Shown here in pieces: positions 44,434 through 51,830 of a stretch of 64,000 nt of DNA. The stretch is from a virus. The stretch spans positions 62,001-126,000 of IMG/VR virus record IMGVR_UViG_3300029319_000006, one strand, 5' to 3'. Position 1 is the stretch's first letter; each line of letters opens with the position of its first letter. Both the position numbers and the translations under genes were made by a program. A model generated the notes under the pieces. That model ran no database searches. It saw only the letters and a program-made list of their open reading frames with translations, and was not told the DNA's origin.

Positions 44434-46122
44434 ATGTCTAATTTAAAAAATGTAGTAGAAGAACTACAAAATCAGCAGGAAGGTCTTAATGATGTTAATT
44501 CTAGTATTCAACAATTAATTAAGATACAAACAGATCAACTTAAATCAGAAAGAAGACAAGCTGGTGATGACTTAGAAAAACAAATCGAATCTAATCGAAA
44601 GAAAAAAGCTGGAACACAGTCAAGAGCTCCTGCTCCTAGATCTTTTGCACAAGGTTTAGGTCAAGGTACTGGTATTAGTGCAGTACTTGGAGGTGTCCAA
44701 GGTTTATTTCCTTCTTTTGCTGGTGCTTTAGGTGGTGCATCATTAGCAGGATTATTAGGAAAATTTACTGGAAGATTAGTATTAGGATCAATTGGTTTCT
44801 TTTTAGGTAAGGAGTATTTGGATAAACATGTAGATAAACTTACTAATATGTTAAATTTAGATACTATCAATATATTTGGAGAAGATTATGATACATCTAA
44901 AATAGTTTCTGGATTAACTGGAGCATTTGCATTAGTATTAGGTCCTGCTGCAATAGGAGCTGCTGTAAAAAGATTCTTTGGAGGAGCTTCATTTAGAAAT
45001 CAAATACTTGGAGGTCCTTCTGGTGGTGCTGGTCCAAGAAGAGGATTTGGCTTTATAGGAAGATTAGGATTAGGTGCTGCAGTTCTTACAATAGGTAGTT
45101 TATTAGGAGATAAAATTGGTGAATTAACAAGCAATCAAGACTTAGATGATGCAGTAACAGCAGCTGCTTCAACAGCTGGTTTACTAATGATGTTTAACCC
45201 AAAAGTTGGTATACTTGCTGGTTTAGCTGTTTTTGCTTATAAAGGTTTTCAGGCTTTAGATAAATGGCTAGATGGCAAAAAAGCTGAAGCTATGAAAGAG
45301 TTACAAAGAGAATTAGATAGTACAGTAATTCCTGGCACTACCAAATATTATTCAGATATGTCAGCTGAAGATTTTAGAAATTTAGAAGAAAAATCTTTAG
45401 GATTTAATGTAGCTTCAAGATTACAAACTAGAGCAGCTGATGCATATACTGGAGGCTATATGGAAGCATCTGGAAATGAAAGTGCTTCATATAGAACCAG
45501 AGCAGCAGAATTAGGAAATGCTGCTAAAATAGCTATGGTTAATATGAGTTTAAAAGATGGTAATAATAAAAAAAGAGTTATTGATGCAAAACTAGAAGCT
45601 GCTGTTGAAGGTAATGCTTTAGTTGCATCTGAATTAGCAAATTTTTATTATAATAAGTTTGGTTCGGATTACTTATCAGCTATAGATAATGATTTACAAA
45701 GAGCTGATGGTATATTTGCTCCAGGTCTATATGGAATAACTGAAGACAAAAGAAAAGCATTTTTAAATAATATTAATAATTTACAAATGGAGAGAATGAG
45801 AGGTTCAGGAGATGGAAATTATGACTCTCTTATTTTACAAAATACCAGTGGTGCTAAAAAACCAGGATATTTAAGTAAAATTACAGGAGCAATTAGTAAT
45901 TTTATGGGAAGAGGCTTAGCTGATATATCTAATCCTGGAATGACTAATCAACCTTCTGTGTTTATTGATAATAGTAACAGCAATAATAGTACTGTTAATA
46001 ACAATGGAAAAACCTCCGCAACAAGTTCTGGATCAAGTGGTTCAGCCACTGACTTTGATGTCATATTTGATCCATTAGTTATATACGGAGGTGGTTCTAA
46101 AGGAGTTAGTCCAGAATATTAA
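44434..46122 (+). CDS. gp29-like tail tape-measure or hub protein
   Basis: This 562-residue protein (T4 gp29 is 590) has an N-terminal coiled coil (NVVEELQNQQEGLNDVNSSI), then a Gly/Ala-rich hydrophobic centre with several membrane-like segments (GVQGLFPSFAGALGGASLAG, LGSIGFFLGKEYL, IVSGLTGAFALVLGPAAIGA). Helical segments and a Ser/Asn-rich C-terminus follow (DNSNSNNSTVNNNGKTSATS). T4 places gp29 after the gp26/51/27/28 hub genes. Its ATG lies 3 bases after the frameshift ORF stop, and its stop overlaps gp32 tail to tail. Identity rests on position and composition. Confidence 0.65.
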   Translation: MSNLKNVVEELQNQQEGLNDVNSSIQQLIKIQTDQLKSERRQAGDDLEKQIESNRKKKAGTQSRAPAPRSFAQGLGQGTGISAVLGGVQGLFPSFAGALGGASLAGLLGKFTGRLVLGSIGFFLGKEYLDKHVDKLTNMLNLDTINIFGEDYDTSKIVSGLTGAFALVLGPAAIGAAVKRFFGGASFRNQILGGPSGGAGPRRGFGFIGRLGLGAAVLTIGSLLGDKIGELTSNQDLDDAVTAAASTAGLLMMFNPKVGILAGLAVFAYKGFQALDKWLDGKKAEAMKELQRELDSTVIPGTTKYYSDMSAEDFRNLEEKSLGFNVASRLQTRAADAYTGGYMEASGNESASYRTRAAELGNAAKIAMVNMSLKDGNNKKRVIDAKLEAAVEGNALVASELANFYYNKFGSDYLSAIDNDLQRADGIFAPGLYGITEDKRKAFLNNINNLQMERMRGSGDGNYDSLILQNTSGAKKPGYLSKITGAISNFMGRGLADISNPGMTNQPSVFIDNSNSNNSTVNNNGKTSATSSGSSGSATDFDVIFDPLVIYGGGSKGVSPEY

Positions 46123-47036
46123 TCTTCGTTAGCTAACTTAGAAAAATAAGCCATAGTGTCATCATCATCCAATGCAGTCTCTGCAGTTTTAGCTTTAGGA
46201 GCTGGTTCTGATTTTATTGGTGGCTCTGGATCAGTTTTAAAGTTATCATATGGAATCTCATCATCTAAAGCAATCTCTTCTTTTACAGTACGAGGAGAGC
46301 TTTCTCCTAATACAGAAGCCAATCTTACTTTTAATTCATCATAAGACTTATAATTCTTAGGATCAGTCCATTCTGATAGATCTTGTTGTTTGTTATAGAT
46401 CTCTTCTAACTTTGCTTCATCATCTGATATTGCAGATGGTGATTTAAAAGTAGATGTATCATAATTAGGATATCCTTCTACTTTTCTAATCTTTAAAGTA
46501 AAGTCTGCACCCTTCCACATATCAAATGGATTGACTGGTGACTCATCTGGAAATTGAGGTTGCATACTATCCATAATCTTATCAAAGATCTTTTTACCAA
46601 ATCTAAATAGTTTTACAGTACCATCATTTTCCGGATTAGCAGGATCATTAACAATAAGAACATTAGCTACATATCGTAAGTTTCTCTTACGTTGTCTTAC
46701 TAGTGCCTTAGCAGCATTAGAACCATCTTGATTCCAAAGTCTACTATTCATTTCACCAACAGGATCTTGTTGTCCAATAGATGTTAAAGATTTCTCAATA
46801 TACCATTGACCAGTTGGTCCTTTGAAAGCATGTTCCCAATATCTAACCCATGGAGTAGCAGCTCCTGCATCTCCTGGTAAGAATCGAATAACAGCATAAC
46901 CATTACCAGCTTTATCTCTAGTAGGTTTCCAAAATCTATCATCAGTGAATGTTTTAGGTTCGGCAGGTCCATTGCCTGCCATTTCAACTAGTTTAGATAA
47001 ATCAGTTGATTTACTTTTTAACTCTGCAAAGCTCAT
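46119..47036 (-). CDS. gp32: Single-stranded DNA-binding protein gp32, no zinc-site cysteines
   Basis: This 305-residue protein (T4 gp32 is 301) has the N-terminal LAST-like MSFAELKSKSTDLSKL. The core blocks YAVIRFLPGDAGAATPWVRY and VRQRKRNLRYVANVLIVNDP, then KLFRFGKKIFDKIMDSM and WKGADFTLKIRKVEGYPNYD, follow T4 gp32 closely. The C-terminus is acidic (ALDDDDTMAYFSKLANED). It contains no cysteine, so the zinc subdomain ligands of T4 gp32 (H-C-C-C) are absent; EKSLTSIGQQDPVGE stands there. gp32 binds ssDNA in replication and recombination. AGGAGA precedes the ATG. Confidence 0.93.
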   Translation of the reverse strand: MSFAELKSKSTDLSKLVEMAGNGPAEPKTFTDDRFWKPTRDKAGNGYAVIRFLPGDAGAATPWVRYWEHAFKGPTGQWYIEKSLTSIGQQDPVGEMNSRLWNQDGSNAAKALVRQRKRNLRYVANVLIVNDPANPENDGTVKLFRFGKKIFDKIMDSMQPQFPDESPVNPFDMWKGADFTLKIRKVEGYPNYDTSTFKSPSAISDDEAKLEEIYNKQQDLSEWTDPKNYKSYDELKVRLASVLGESSPRTVKEEIALDDEIPYDNFKTDPEPPIKSEPAPKAKTAETALDDDDTMAYFSKLANED

Positions 47037-47085
47037 ATATATCTCCTATTGTTTATATTCAGTGTGTACAGTGTATATTATTATA

Positions 47086-47652
47086 TTACTTTTTCCAGAT
47101 CCAGGCAACTAGTGCATCTCTGGTTCCTTTATTTATTTGATTAACTTTATGGAAAGTTCGTGAATCAAAAAATAATGTTTCTCCAACTTCCAAAGGTACG
47201 GGATGAACACCTTGATCATTTCCTTTAATCCAAAATTCACCACCGGATAAATCATCACTCTTAGATAAAATAGTAGAAGTAGAAAAAATTCTTCTTAACT
47301 TTTCTCCAGGTTGATCAATAGCATCACGATGCATTTTAAAAAAATCTCCTTGAACATACTTTATGTATTGAAGCTCACCTATCTTGTATTGATCTTTAAA
47401 CAGAGAATCATTCCATAAAGGAATTATATCTAAAATTTGATTACACAAATTAGGATAATTTTCTGGTATAACTGGAGCTATAACACATTTTCTACTAGAA
47501 GGATTAACATAACTATTTTTTTGTCCTGTTTGTTCATTATAGTTTACTACAGTTCCAGGACGAAAATCCAAATTATCAGATATTAGTCGTTTAATATCCT
47601 CAGTACTTATTTGTTTTCTTTTTATATAAAGTTTTTGTAAATCATATTCCAT
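47086..47652 (-). CDS. 2OG-Fe(II) oxygenase, prolyl-hydroxylase type
   Basis: This 188-residue protein has YVQGDFFKMHRDAID with H108 and D110, then LSGGEFWIKG and ETLFFDSRTFHKV with H168, and GTRDALVAWIW with R178. This HxD...H...R order in a jelly-roll setting is the P4H/2OG-Fe(II) oxygenase active site, with R178 as the 2-oxoglutarate anchor. Phages often carry such genes; the substrate (protein or nucleotide) is unknown. Transcription order is gp33, this gene (1-base gap), then gp32. Confidence 0.85.
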   Translation of the reverse strand: MEYDLQKLYIKRKQISTEDIKRLISDNLDFRPGTVVNYNEQTGQKNSYVNPSSRKCVIAPVIPENYPNLCNQILDIIPLWNDSLFKDQYKIGELQYIKYVQGDFFKMHRDAIDQPGEKLRRIFSTSTILSKSDDLSGGEFWIKGNDQGVHPVPLEVGETLFFDSRTFHKVNQINKGTRDALVAWIWKK

Positions 47653-47653
47653 A

Positions 47654-47914
47654 TCAATCCACTGGTAATGTATTTCCTCGAGGCAAAAAATTTAAATTCT
47701 GTGCCTCTGCTTCAACTTTTTCTTTAATAGATGGTGCAATGTATTTGTTTACATCCTCTACTTCTAAATCAACTATAAATTCACAAACATATATGATAGC
47801 ATCCATATAAGAAAGTTTATGATCTTTTACGGTACTTTCTATTAGTTTTGTAAATCTTACTTTTGTTAAAAATTGATTTTCTTTTTCTGTAGGGTTTGAT
47901 TGTTGGGTTGTCAT
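47654..47914 (-). CDS. gp33: Late-transcription coactivator gp33
   Basis: The 86 residues from ATG 47914 align with T4 gp33 (112 aa): FTKLIESTVKDHKLSYMDAI, then EVEDVNKYIAPSIKEKVEAE (T4: VEEFGMSYLEATTAF, FAKFIPSGIIEKIQSEA). gp33 links sliding clamp and RNA polymerase for late transcription, which agrees with TATAAATA promoters in this window. AGGAA nine bases upstream favours ATG 47914; a GTG at 47944 could add ten residues. The N-terminal 98 bases overlap the 3' end of the gene at 47817. Being next to gp32 matches T4 order. Confidence 0.78.
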   Translation of the reverse strand: MTTQQSNPTEKENQFLTKVRFTKLIESTVKDHKLSYMDAIIYVCEFIVDLEVEDVNKYIAPSIKEKVEAEAQNLNFLPRGNTLPVD

Positions 47915-48389
47915 CTTCGTACATTTCCTGTGTATAAACTGCACCTATATCTTCGTAGAAAAATCCAACGCTTCTCTTAGGAGTACCATCAGCATTATAT
48001 GCCATATGATCTTTTCGTACTCTATATTTAATTAAATGTTGATGATGTTCACCATAGAATAGATCTTTGTATACACCATCTCTCAAATAACTTTGAAGAT
48101 TTGATAAATAGGTATCTTCTATATTGAAAGCATCTCTTTGTTTAGAGTCATTAGATTTATTCCAGTTCTTCATACCAGAAAGTTTATCTTTACAAGTTTT
48201 AATCCATCCTTTAACTTTTTTAGGAGATAATGGATGGTCGTCAGGTAAAAATCTGATATCTTCATGGATAGTTAAGTTAGCTGAAGTTTTTTTGTTTTCT
48301 CTAGCTTTATTTATACGGTCTCTTAAAACTTGCCTTTGAGCTTCAGTAAGGTTACGTTTCCTTCTAATTTTTTTAATTGGTCTGTTCAT
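47817..48389 (-). CDS. Conserved basic protein beside gp33
   Basis: Translation from ATG 48389 gives 190 residues (GGAGG eight bases upstream; an upstream ATG at 48404 is less likely). The N-terminus is basic (MNRPIKKIRRKRNLTEAQRQ), followed by HEDIRFLPDDHPLSPKKVKG and WIKTCKDKLSGMK, blocks I recall in hypothetical proteins of T4-like cyanophages beside gp33. The C-terminus is basic (RKRKSIFNKSKIYKTNRKYR), which suggests nucleic-acid binding. A sigma70-like promoter (48411-48439) precedes it. It overlaps gp33 by about 98 bases in another frame. Confidence 0.65.
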   Translation of the reverse strand: MNRPIKKIRRKRNLTEAQRQVLRDRINKARENKKTSANLTIHEDIRFLPDDHPLSPKKVKGWIKTCKDKLSGMKNWNKSNDSKQRDAFNIEDTYLSNLQSYLRDGVYKDLFYGEHHQHLIKYRVRKDHMAYNADGTPKRSVGFFYEDIGAVYTQEMYEDDNPTIKPYRKRKSIFNKSKIYKTNRKYRKRS

Positions 48390-48410
48390 AATAATATCCT
48401 CCATTAGATT

Positions 48411-48439
48411 ATTATCGCATAGCTCATTAAAAAAGTCAA
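48411..48439 (-). promoter_or_regulatory. Early sigma70-like promoter (TTGACT-17-GATAAT)
   Basis: On the minus strand TTGACT (48439-48434) and GATAAT (48416-48411) are 17 bases apart, preceded by AAATTAACTG. The predicted leader contains GGAGG and the ATG at 48389. It shares the extended -35 block with three other sites in this region. Confidence 0.7.
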
Positions 48440-48452
48440 CAGTTAATTTAAA

Positions 48453-48695
48453 TTATATTTTACAAAAGTATTTTACGTTCTCAACTCTAAACGATCTAAA
48501 TGCTTCTTTGTTAATATCCCAAGCTCTAATAACTTTGTCATTAGGTTGAGTCTCTTTACCTTTCAATTCATAATTAATTTTATCAGGATTAAGAGTACAT
48601 ATCATGTCTCTCTCTTCACCATTTACTTTTGTAAATATTACATTACAATCAGATTCACGTAAATCACGTATCATTTCATCTCTATAGAATTCCAT
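48453..48695 (-). CDS. Small WYL/SH3-like protein
   Basis: Translation from ATG 48695 gives 80 residues starting MEFYRDEMIRDLRES, then NVIFTKVNGEERDMICTLNP and KVIRAWDINKEAFRSFRVEN. This resembles a small SH3-like WYL_2 (DUF2693-type) protein of T4-like marine phages. An ATG at 48713 would add six residues (MTGDKK) and overlap the upstream gene by 14 bases; the GGGGAT element before 48695 and the family start favour the shorter form. Function unknown; a nucleic-acid or regulatory role is a guess. Confidence 0.6.
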   Translation of the reverse strand: MEFYRDEMIRDLRESDCNVIFTKVNGEERDMICTLNPDKINYELKGKETQPNDKVIRAWDINKEAFRSFRVENVKYFCKI

Positions 48696-48699
48696 TTTT

Positions 48700-48921
48700 T
48701 TATCCCCAGTCATTATCTAATCCAGTTGTTTGTCTATAACGATCACCATAATACTGTTCAGCATATTTAGATTCATCTGTATAATAGAAATCATCATTAG
48801 TTAATCCATTATATTGAACACGTTTAGCTCTAGCTTGTCTTTCTTGTTTACGCATAAACTTAGCTGACTCATTCTTGAGTAATCGTACAAATTTTTCTTG
48901 TGGTGTTAATCTCTTAGCCAA
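48700..48921 (-). CDS. Small conserved basic-acidic protein, TTG start
   Basis: This 73-residue protein reads MAKRLTPQEKFVRLLKNESA, then RKQERQARAKRVQYNGL and an acidic, Tyr-rich end (DDFYYTDESKYAEQYYGDRY). The start codon is TTG, with a strong AGGAGG nine bases upstream, which decides the start. The highly charged sequence suggests a small nucleic-acid- or protein-binding early protein. I recall homologues as hypothetical proteins in cyanophages. Function unknown. Confidence 0.6.
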   Translation of the reverse strand: MAKRLTPQEKFVRLLKNESAKFMRKQERQARAKRVQYNGLTNDDFYYTDESKYAEQYYGDRYRQTTGLDNDWG

Positions 48922-49007
48922 TTTATTAGTCCTCCTATTCCTTCAACAATAATTGTAAGTATAATTAGTATGCTTAAAAACATAAAACATCCTACCACTG
49001 CTCCCAT
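48906..49007 (-). CDS. Possible tiny membrane protein
   Basis: A 33-residue ORF from ATG 49007 encodes MGAVVGCFMFLSILIILTII and a short amphipathic tail, so it would have one transmembrane segment. It overlaps the TTG-started gene by 16 bases. AGGAG lies seven bases before ATG 49007, but the -10 element GATAAT of the promoter at 49006-49034 covers this start. A transcript from that promoter would begin inside the ORF. There, AGGA plus ATG 48983 would give 25 residues. Supported by hydrophobicity and ribosome sites only. Confidence 0.45.
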   Translation of the reverse strand: MGAVVGCFMFLSILIILTIIVEGIGGLINWLRD

Positions 49008-49034
49008 TATCATATCTCCTTTCAATAATGTCAA
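49006..49034 (-). promoter_or_regulatory. Early sigma70-like promoter (TTGACA-17-GATAAT)
   Basis: On the minus strand TTGACA (49034-49029) and GATAAT (49011-49006) are 17 bases apart. AAATTAATTG precedes the -35, close to the AAATTAACTG block at the other early sites. The -10 overlaps the start of the tiny ORF at 49007. Confidence 0.65.
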
Positions 49035-49037
49035 CAA

Positions 49038-49640
49038 TTAATTTAATAATTCGAAAATTTCTTTCCAATTTTTTACTTTTGTAATTTCTTCTTTATTACA
49101 ATCAAAATTCATATTATGACCATGTTCAATCAATATTGAAGATAATCCCCAATCTCTACCAGATATAGCATTATCAATTTTATCTTCTATCCAAAATAAT
49201 CCTGAATCTTTCCATGGTCTGAAACATTCATCTTTATCAGCAGCAGTTCCTAAAAAAGTAAATCCATCAAATACAGTTTCACCAAACATTTTTCTTAGAT
49301 TCATTTTTCTAAGTTCACATGCATATGGATTTTTAGAAAGAGAAGTAATAACATGAAAGACATATCCAAGTTCTTCGTGTAACTTTCTTACATATTGAAT
49401 TGCATCTCTCTGAGGAGGTAAGAATCCCATTGCTGCAGATTCATTAAAATGTTTAACTAATGATTTAGCTACATCACTAGATAACTCATATCTTTCTTTC
49501 ATATCATAACTGTATTTGTTTACAGGATCTTCACTAATTGTATAACCATTAGCTTGCATCCATGTATTGAAAGCATATTCCCAATTTAAAAGTACACCGT
49601 CACAATCTACAAGGATTAATCTATCAAGTTGTTTATTCAT
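49038..49640 (-). CDS. HAD-superfamily phosphatase, 5'-nucleotidase-like
   Basis: This 200-residue protein has LILVDCDGVLLNWEYAF with D12 (nucleophile) and D14, an HVITSLSKNPYACELRKMNL block with the motif II Thr/Ser, and GLFWIEDKIDNAI with the motif IV acidic pair. This is a HAD hydrolase. Fold and size suggest the 5'(3')-deoxyribonucleotidase or phosphatase type also seen in T4-like phages. It overlaps the next gene upstream by one base. Substrate is inferred from family, not from the sequence. Confidence 0.78.
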   Translation of the reverse strand: MNKQLDRLILVDCDGVLLNWEYAFNTWMQANGYTISEDPVNKYSYDMKERYELSSDVAKSLVKHFNESAAMGFLPPQRDAIQYVRKLHEELGYVFHVITSLSKNPYACELRKMNLRKMFGETVFDGFTFLGTAADKDECFRPWKDSGLFWIEDKIDNAISGRDWGLSSILIEHGHNMNFDCNKEEITKVKNWKEIFELLN

Positions 49641-49996
49641 TATAGATTTCCTAACTTCTTTTGCTCAGCAGCAGCTTCCTGCATTATTTGAGTAAATGTA
49701 GGCTCAAGTGCTTCCTCGAACCTTTCCCAATCATGTCTACTATACTGATAATGTCTATTTTGAGCATAAGGCGCCCAACCAAAGAATGTTCTAAAATGAG
49801 CTTTTCTATTACAAAGACCATTGTTGAACAAATCGTATATTAGATTCTGAGCTACACGAAACTTATCTAGTTTCTTGTTTGTTGATCTTGAATTTTCACA
49901 TTTACCTGATAAAGGTACTAACTCATTGAGTTGTTCTCTAAGAGCTTCAAATCCTTCGTTTGTAGCCCATGAATTTTTAAATAATTCTAATTGCAT
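49640..49996 (-). CDS. Conserved hypothetical protein (FNNGLCNR motif)
   Basis: This 118-residue protein has NEGFEALREQLNELVPLSGK, then KLDKFRVAQNLIYDLFNNGL and CNRKAHFRTFFGW. I recall this block from hypothetical proteins in T4-like cyanophages. Mostly helical, no catalytic motif. It overlaps both neighbours by one base and is in the early unit served by the 50372-50400 promoter. Confidence 0.65.
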   Translation of the reverse strand: MQLELFKNSWATNEGFEALREQLNELVPLSGKCENSRSTNKKLDKFRVAQNLIYDLFNNGLCNRKAHFRTFFGWAPYAQNRHYQYSRHDWERFEEALEPTFTQIMQEAAAEQKKLGNL

Positions 49997-50346
49997 TATT
50001 CAATCTCCTTAAATCCAAAACTAGATACTTTAAATCTTTTACCATTCCAAAATGCATTTTCATTTTCCATATGCACAACCATTTCATCAAAAGTCATTGT
50101 AGATCTAAGACCTAAATATCTTCTATTCTTTTCATCCCAATGTAGTGGAGCTAAAACTTCAACATTATCGTTAGCATCCATTCCTATTTTCTTGCTCCAA
50201 GAACCACCCAAATTTTGAGTCCAACGATATGCATACTCAAGTACATCATCAATATCTTTAACATTAGACGGATTTGGAATATTAACTAGAGCAACAGGAG
50301 TAGGTGTTTCATCTCTCATTGCTTTGTGTATAACTGTGATTTTCAT
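49996..50346 (-). CDS. Conserved hypothetical early protein
   Basis: From ATG 50346 it is 116 residues: MKITVIHKAMRDETPTPVAL, then IDDVLEYAYRWTQNLGGSWS and YLGLRSTMTFDEMVVHMENE. A GTG further upstream would fall inside the -10 box, and AAGGAG lies five bases before 50346, so this start is chosen. I see no known motif. It is the first gene of an early transcript. Confidence 0.65.
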   Translation of the reverse strand: MKITVIHKAMRDETPTPVALVNIPNPSNVKDIDDVLEYAYRWTQNLGGSWSKKIGMDANDNVEVLAPLHWDEKNRRYLGLRSTMTFDEMVVHMENENAFWNGKRFKVSSFGFKEIE

Positions 50347-50371
50347 ATTAACTCCTTCATTTCTTAATATC

Positions 50372-50400
50372 CTTATCACTTATTTTTAAACAAAAGTCAA
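50372..50400 (-). promoter_or_regulatory. Early sigma70-like promoter (TTGACT-17-GATAAG)
   Basis: On the minus strand TTGACT (50400-50395) and GATAAG (50377-50372) are separated by 17 bases, preceded by AAATTAACTG. The leader includes AAGGAG and ATG 50346. Confidence 0.65.
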
Positions 50401-50443
50401 CAGTTAATTTCAAAAAAACACATTTTTTTTAATTTTTTTTATA

Positions 50444-50451
50444 TATAAATA
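50444..50451 (+). promoter_or_regulatory. T4-type late promoter (TATAAATA), plus strand
   Basis: A perfect TATAAATA in an AT-rich gap, 22 bases before ATG 50473, with TAGAGG as the ribosome site. It is divergent to the early promoter at 50372-50400. Confidence 0.7.
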
Positions 50452-50472
50452 GATAAAAAATAGAGGTATAAG

Positions 50473-51195
50473 ATGTTATTTAAAACTATAATGATAAGAG
50501 TAAAAAATGATATAATTTCTGAATCTTATGCTGAATATTGTAAACAATCTTGGGAGTTTGCAAATATAAGATTTTATGATGCAGTTACTCCATCTCAAGT
50601 ACATTTACAAGATGGTAAATTAAAATTTGGAAGAAAAAACAATAAAGATTTAACTCCTACAGAAAAGGCATGTTTTTATAGTCAGTACAATTTATGGAAA
50701 AAGTGTGCTAAAGAAAGAATACCTATATTAGTGTTGGAACATGATGCATATTGTACTAATAGATCTGCAATTGAATTTAATCCTAATTTAGGTGTTCAGT
50801 TTTTTGGTCAACATGCTATGGAAGCTGTAATGTATCATCCAGATTTTTGTAATATAATAGTAGAACATTGTCAAGGTGATCATTGGGTTACAGGACCAAT
50901 GAAATTAGTAGATGCATTGTTAGGATATTTCAATCCTGGAGCTCAAAGTAGATATGGAATTCCTCATGCAAGATATCAAGGAAGATTGGCACCAGTTAAA
51001 TCTTGTATTGATGAGAGATATGGTACAACAGTAAAACATTTTAATGGTTCTACTACAGCAGATAGAGTAAAAGGAGCAGATAGAGAATTATTTAAAATGA
51101 TTGATCTTAGACCAACTAAAAGAAAAATGGAATTACGTTTAAGAGATGCAAAATTAGTAATTCCTTCTGAGCAGGAAGTAGTAACAGAAGATTAA
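50473..51195 (+). CDS. GT25-like glycosyltransferase, lone plus-strand gene
   Basis: This 240-residue protein has LTPTEKACFYSQYNLWKKCA and IPILVLEHDAY with E89-H90-D91. GT25 (LPS-type) transferases have a lgEvaC..SH..iw block followed by a VLEDDA motif; here the middle residue is His. It is the only plus-strand gene in this early block, under a TATAAATA promoter. Its stop overlaps the methyltransferase stop on the other strand by the four bases TTAA. It resembles the minus-strand genes at 56,094 and 56,744. The substrate is unknown. Confidence 0.72.
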   Translation: MLFKTIMIRVKNDIISESYAEYCKQSWEFANIRFYDAVTPSQVHLQDGKLKFGRKNNKDLTPTEKACFYSQYNLWKKCAKERIPILVLEHDAYCTNRSAIEFNPNLGVQFFGQHAMEAVMYHPDFCNIIVEHCQGDHWVTGPMKLVDALLGYFNPGAQSRYGIPHARYQGRLAPVKSCIDERYGTTVKHFNGSTTADRVKGADRELFKMIDLRPTKRKMELRLRDAKLVIPSEQEVVTED

Positions 51196-51830
51196 TAATA
51201 ATATCCTATAACCATAAATCTTGTATAATTTTCCATTTTCATACTATCTTGATATAAAATATCAGTAATATTATTTTTTAAAGCTAACTCTTCTGTAGAT
51301 TCAACTAAATTAATATGTCCTTTTACCCCTTCATAATCATTTGATTGTAGTGCATATGTAGGTCCATAATCAGCAGAAATATCTTTCATGTGTTCACAGC
51401 TACAATTAATAACCAAGTCATAATTACTATGAGGTTCTGAATAATCTAATGCATCACATTGTATACTATTATAATTTTTTTCCATATTATTAATATCAAA
51501 ATACAAATCTCTTTGTTTGTGAACTATTGGATTAATATCAACAAAATCATACCAACCAACATTACAATTGTATTTCATTAATTCATAAAGAAGAATAGAA
51601 TTCCAACTTCCAAGAACTAATACATTATCCCATTTTGTTCCAAATTTAGATATTTCTTCAACTAACCAAGATTTACATTTTATTTGATTAGGTCTAAAAC
51701 TTTCTGCAAATTGTTTATCTAATTTTTTAGACATAAACATTTGAAAAGATATTTCAGTTACTTTTCCTAGTATATCAAACCCTGGATTTTGAAGCATTAA
51801 GTAAATACCGTATTGTACTGTTGAGTACAT
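51192..51830 (-). CDS. SAM-dependent methyltransferase-like protein
   Basis: This 212-residue protein has [19 protein letters not shown] as the glycine-poor motif [15 protein letters not shown] as motif II and [12 protein letters not shown] as motif IV. The Rossmann order fits a class I methyltransferase, but motif I reads LGSWNS instead of the usual GxGxG. It overlaps GMP reductase by 34 bases and ends tail to tail with the plus-strand GT. Substrate unknown; glycan or small-molecule methylation is a guess from neighbours. Confidence 0.62.
   Translation of the reverse strand: MYSTVQYGIYLMLQNPGFDILGKVTEISFQMFMSKKLDKQFAESFRPNQIKCKSWLVEEISKFGTKWDNVLVLGSWNSILLYELMKYNCNVGWYDFVDINPIVHKQRDLYFDINNMEKNYNSIQCDALDYSEPHSNYDLVINCSCEHMKDISADYGPTYALQSNDYEGVKGHINLVESTEELALKNNITDILYQDSMKMENYTRFMVIGYYY

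Noticed and set aside
44434-46122. Membrane protein or holin reading of the Gly/Ala-rich protein
   Set aside because: Length, N-terminal coiled coil, hub-gene position and the internal hydrophobic helices fit a tape measure better than a holin.
47050-47057. TATAAACA as a late promoter for gp32
   Set aside because: The predicted transcript would start at the ribosome site of gp32, leaving no leader, and the octamer deviates from consensus.
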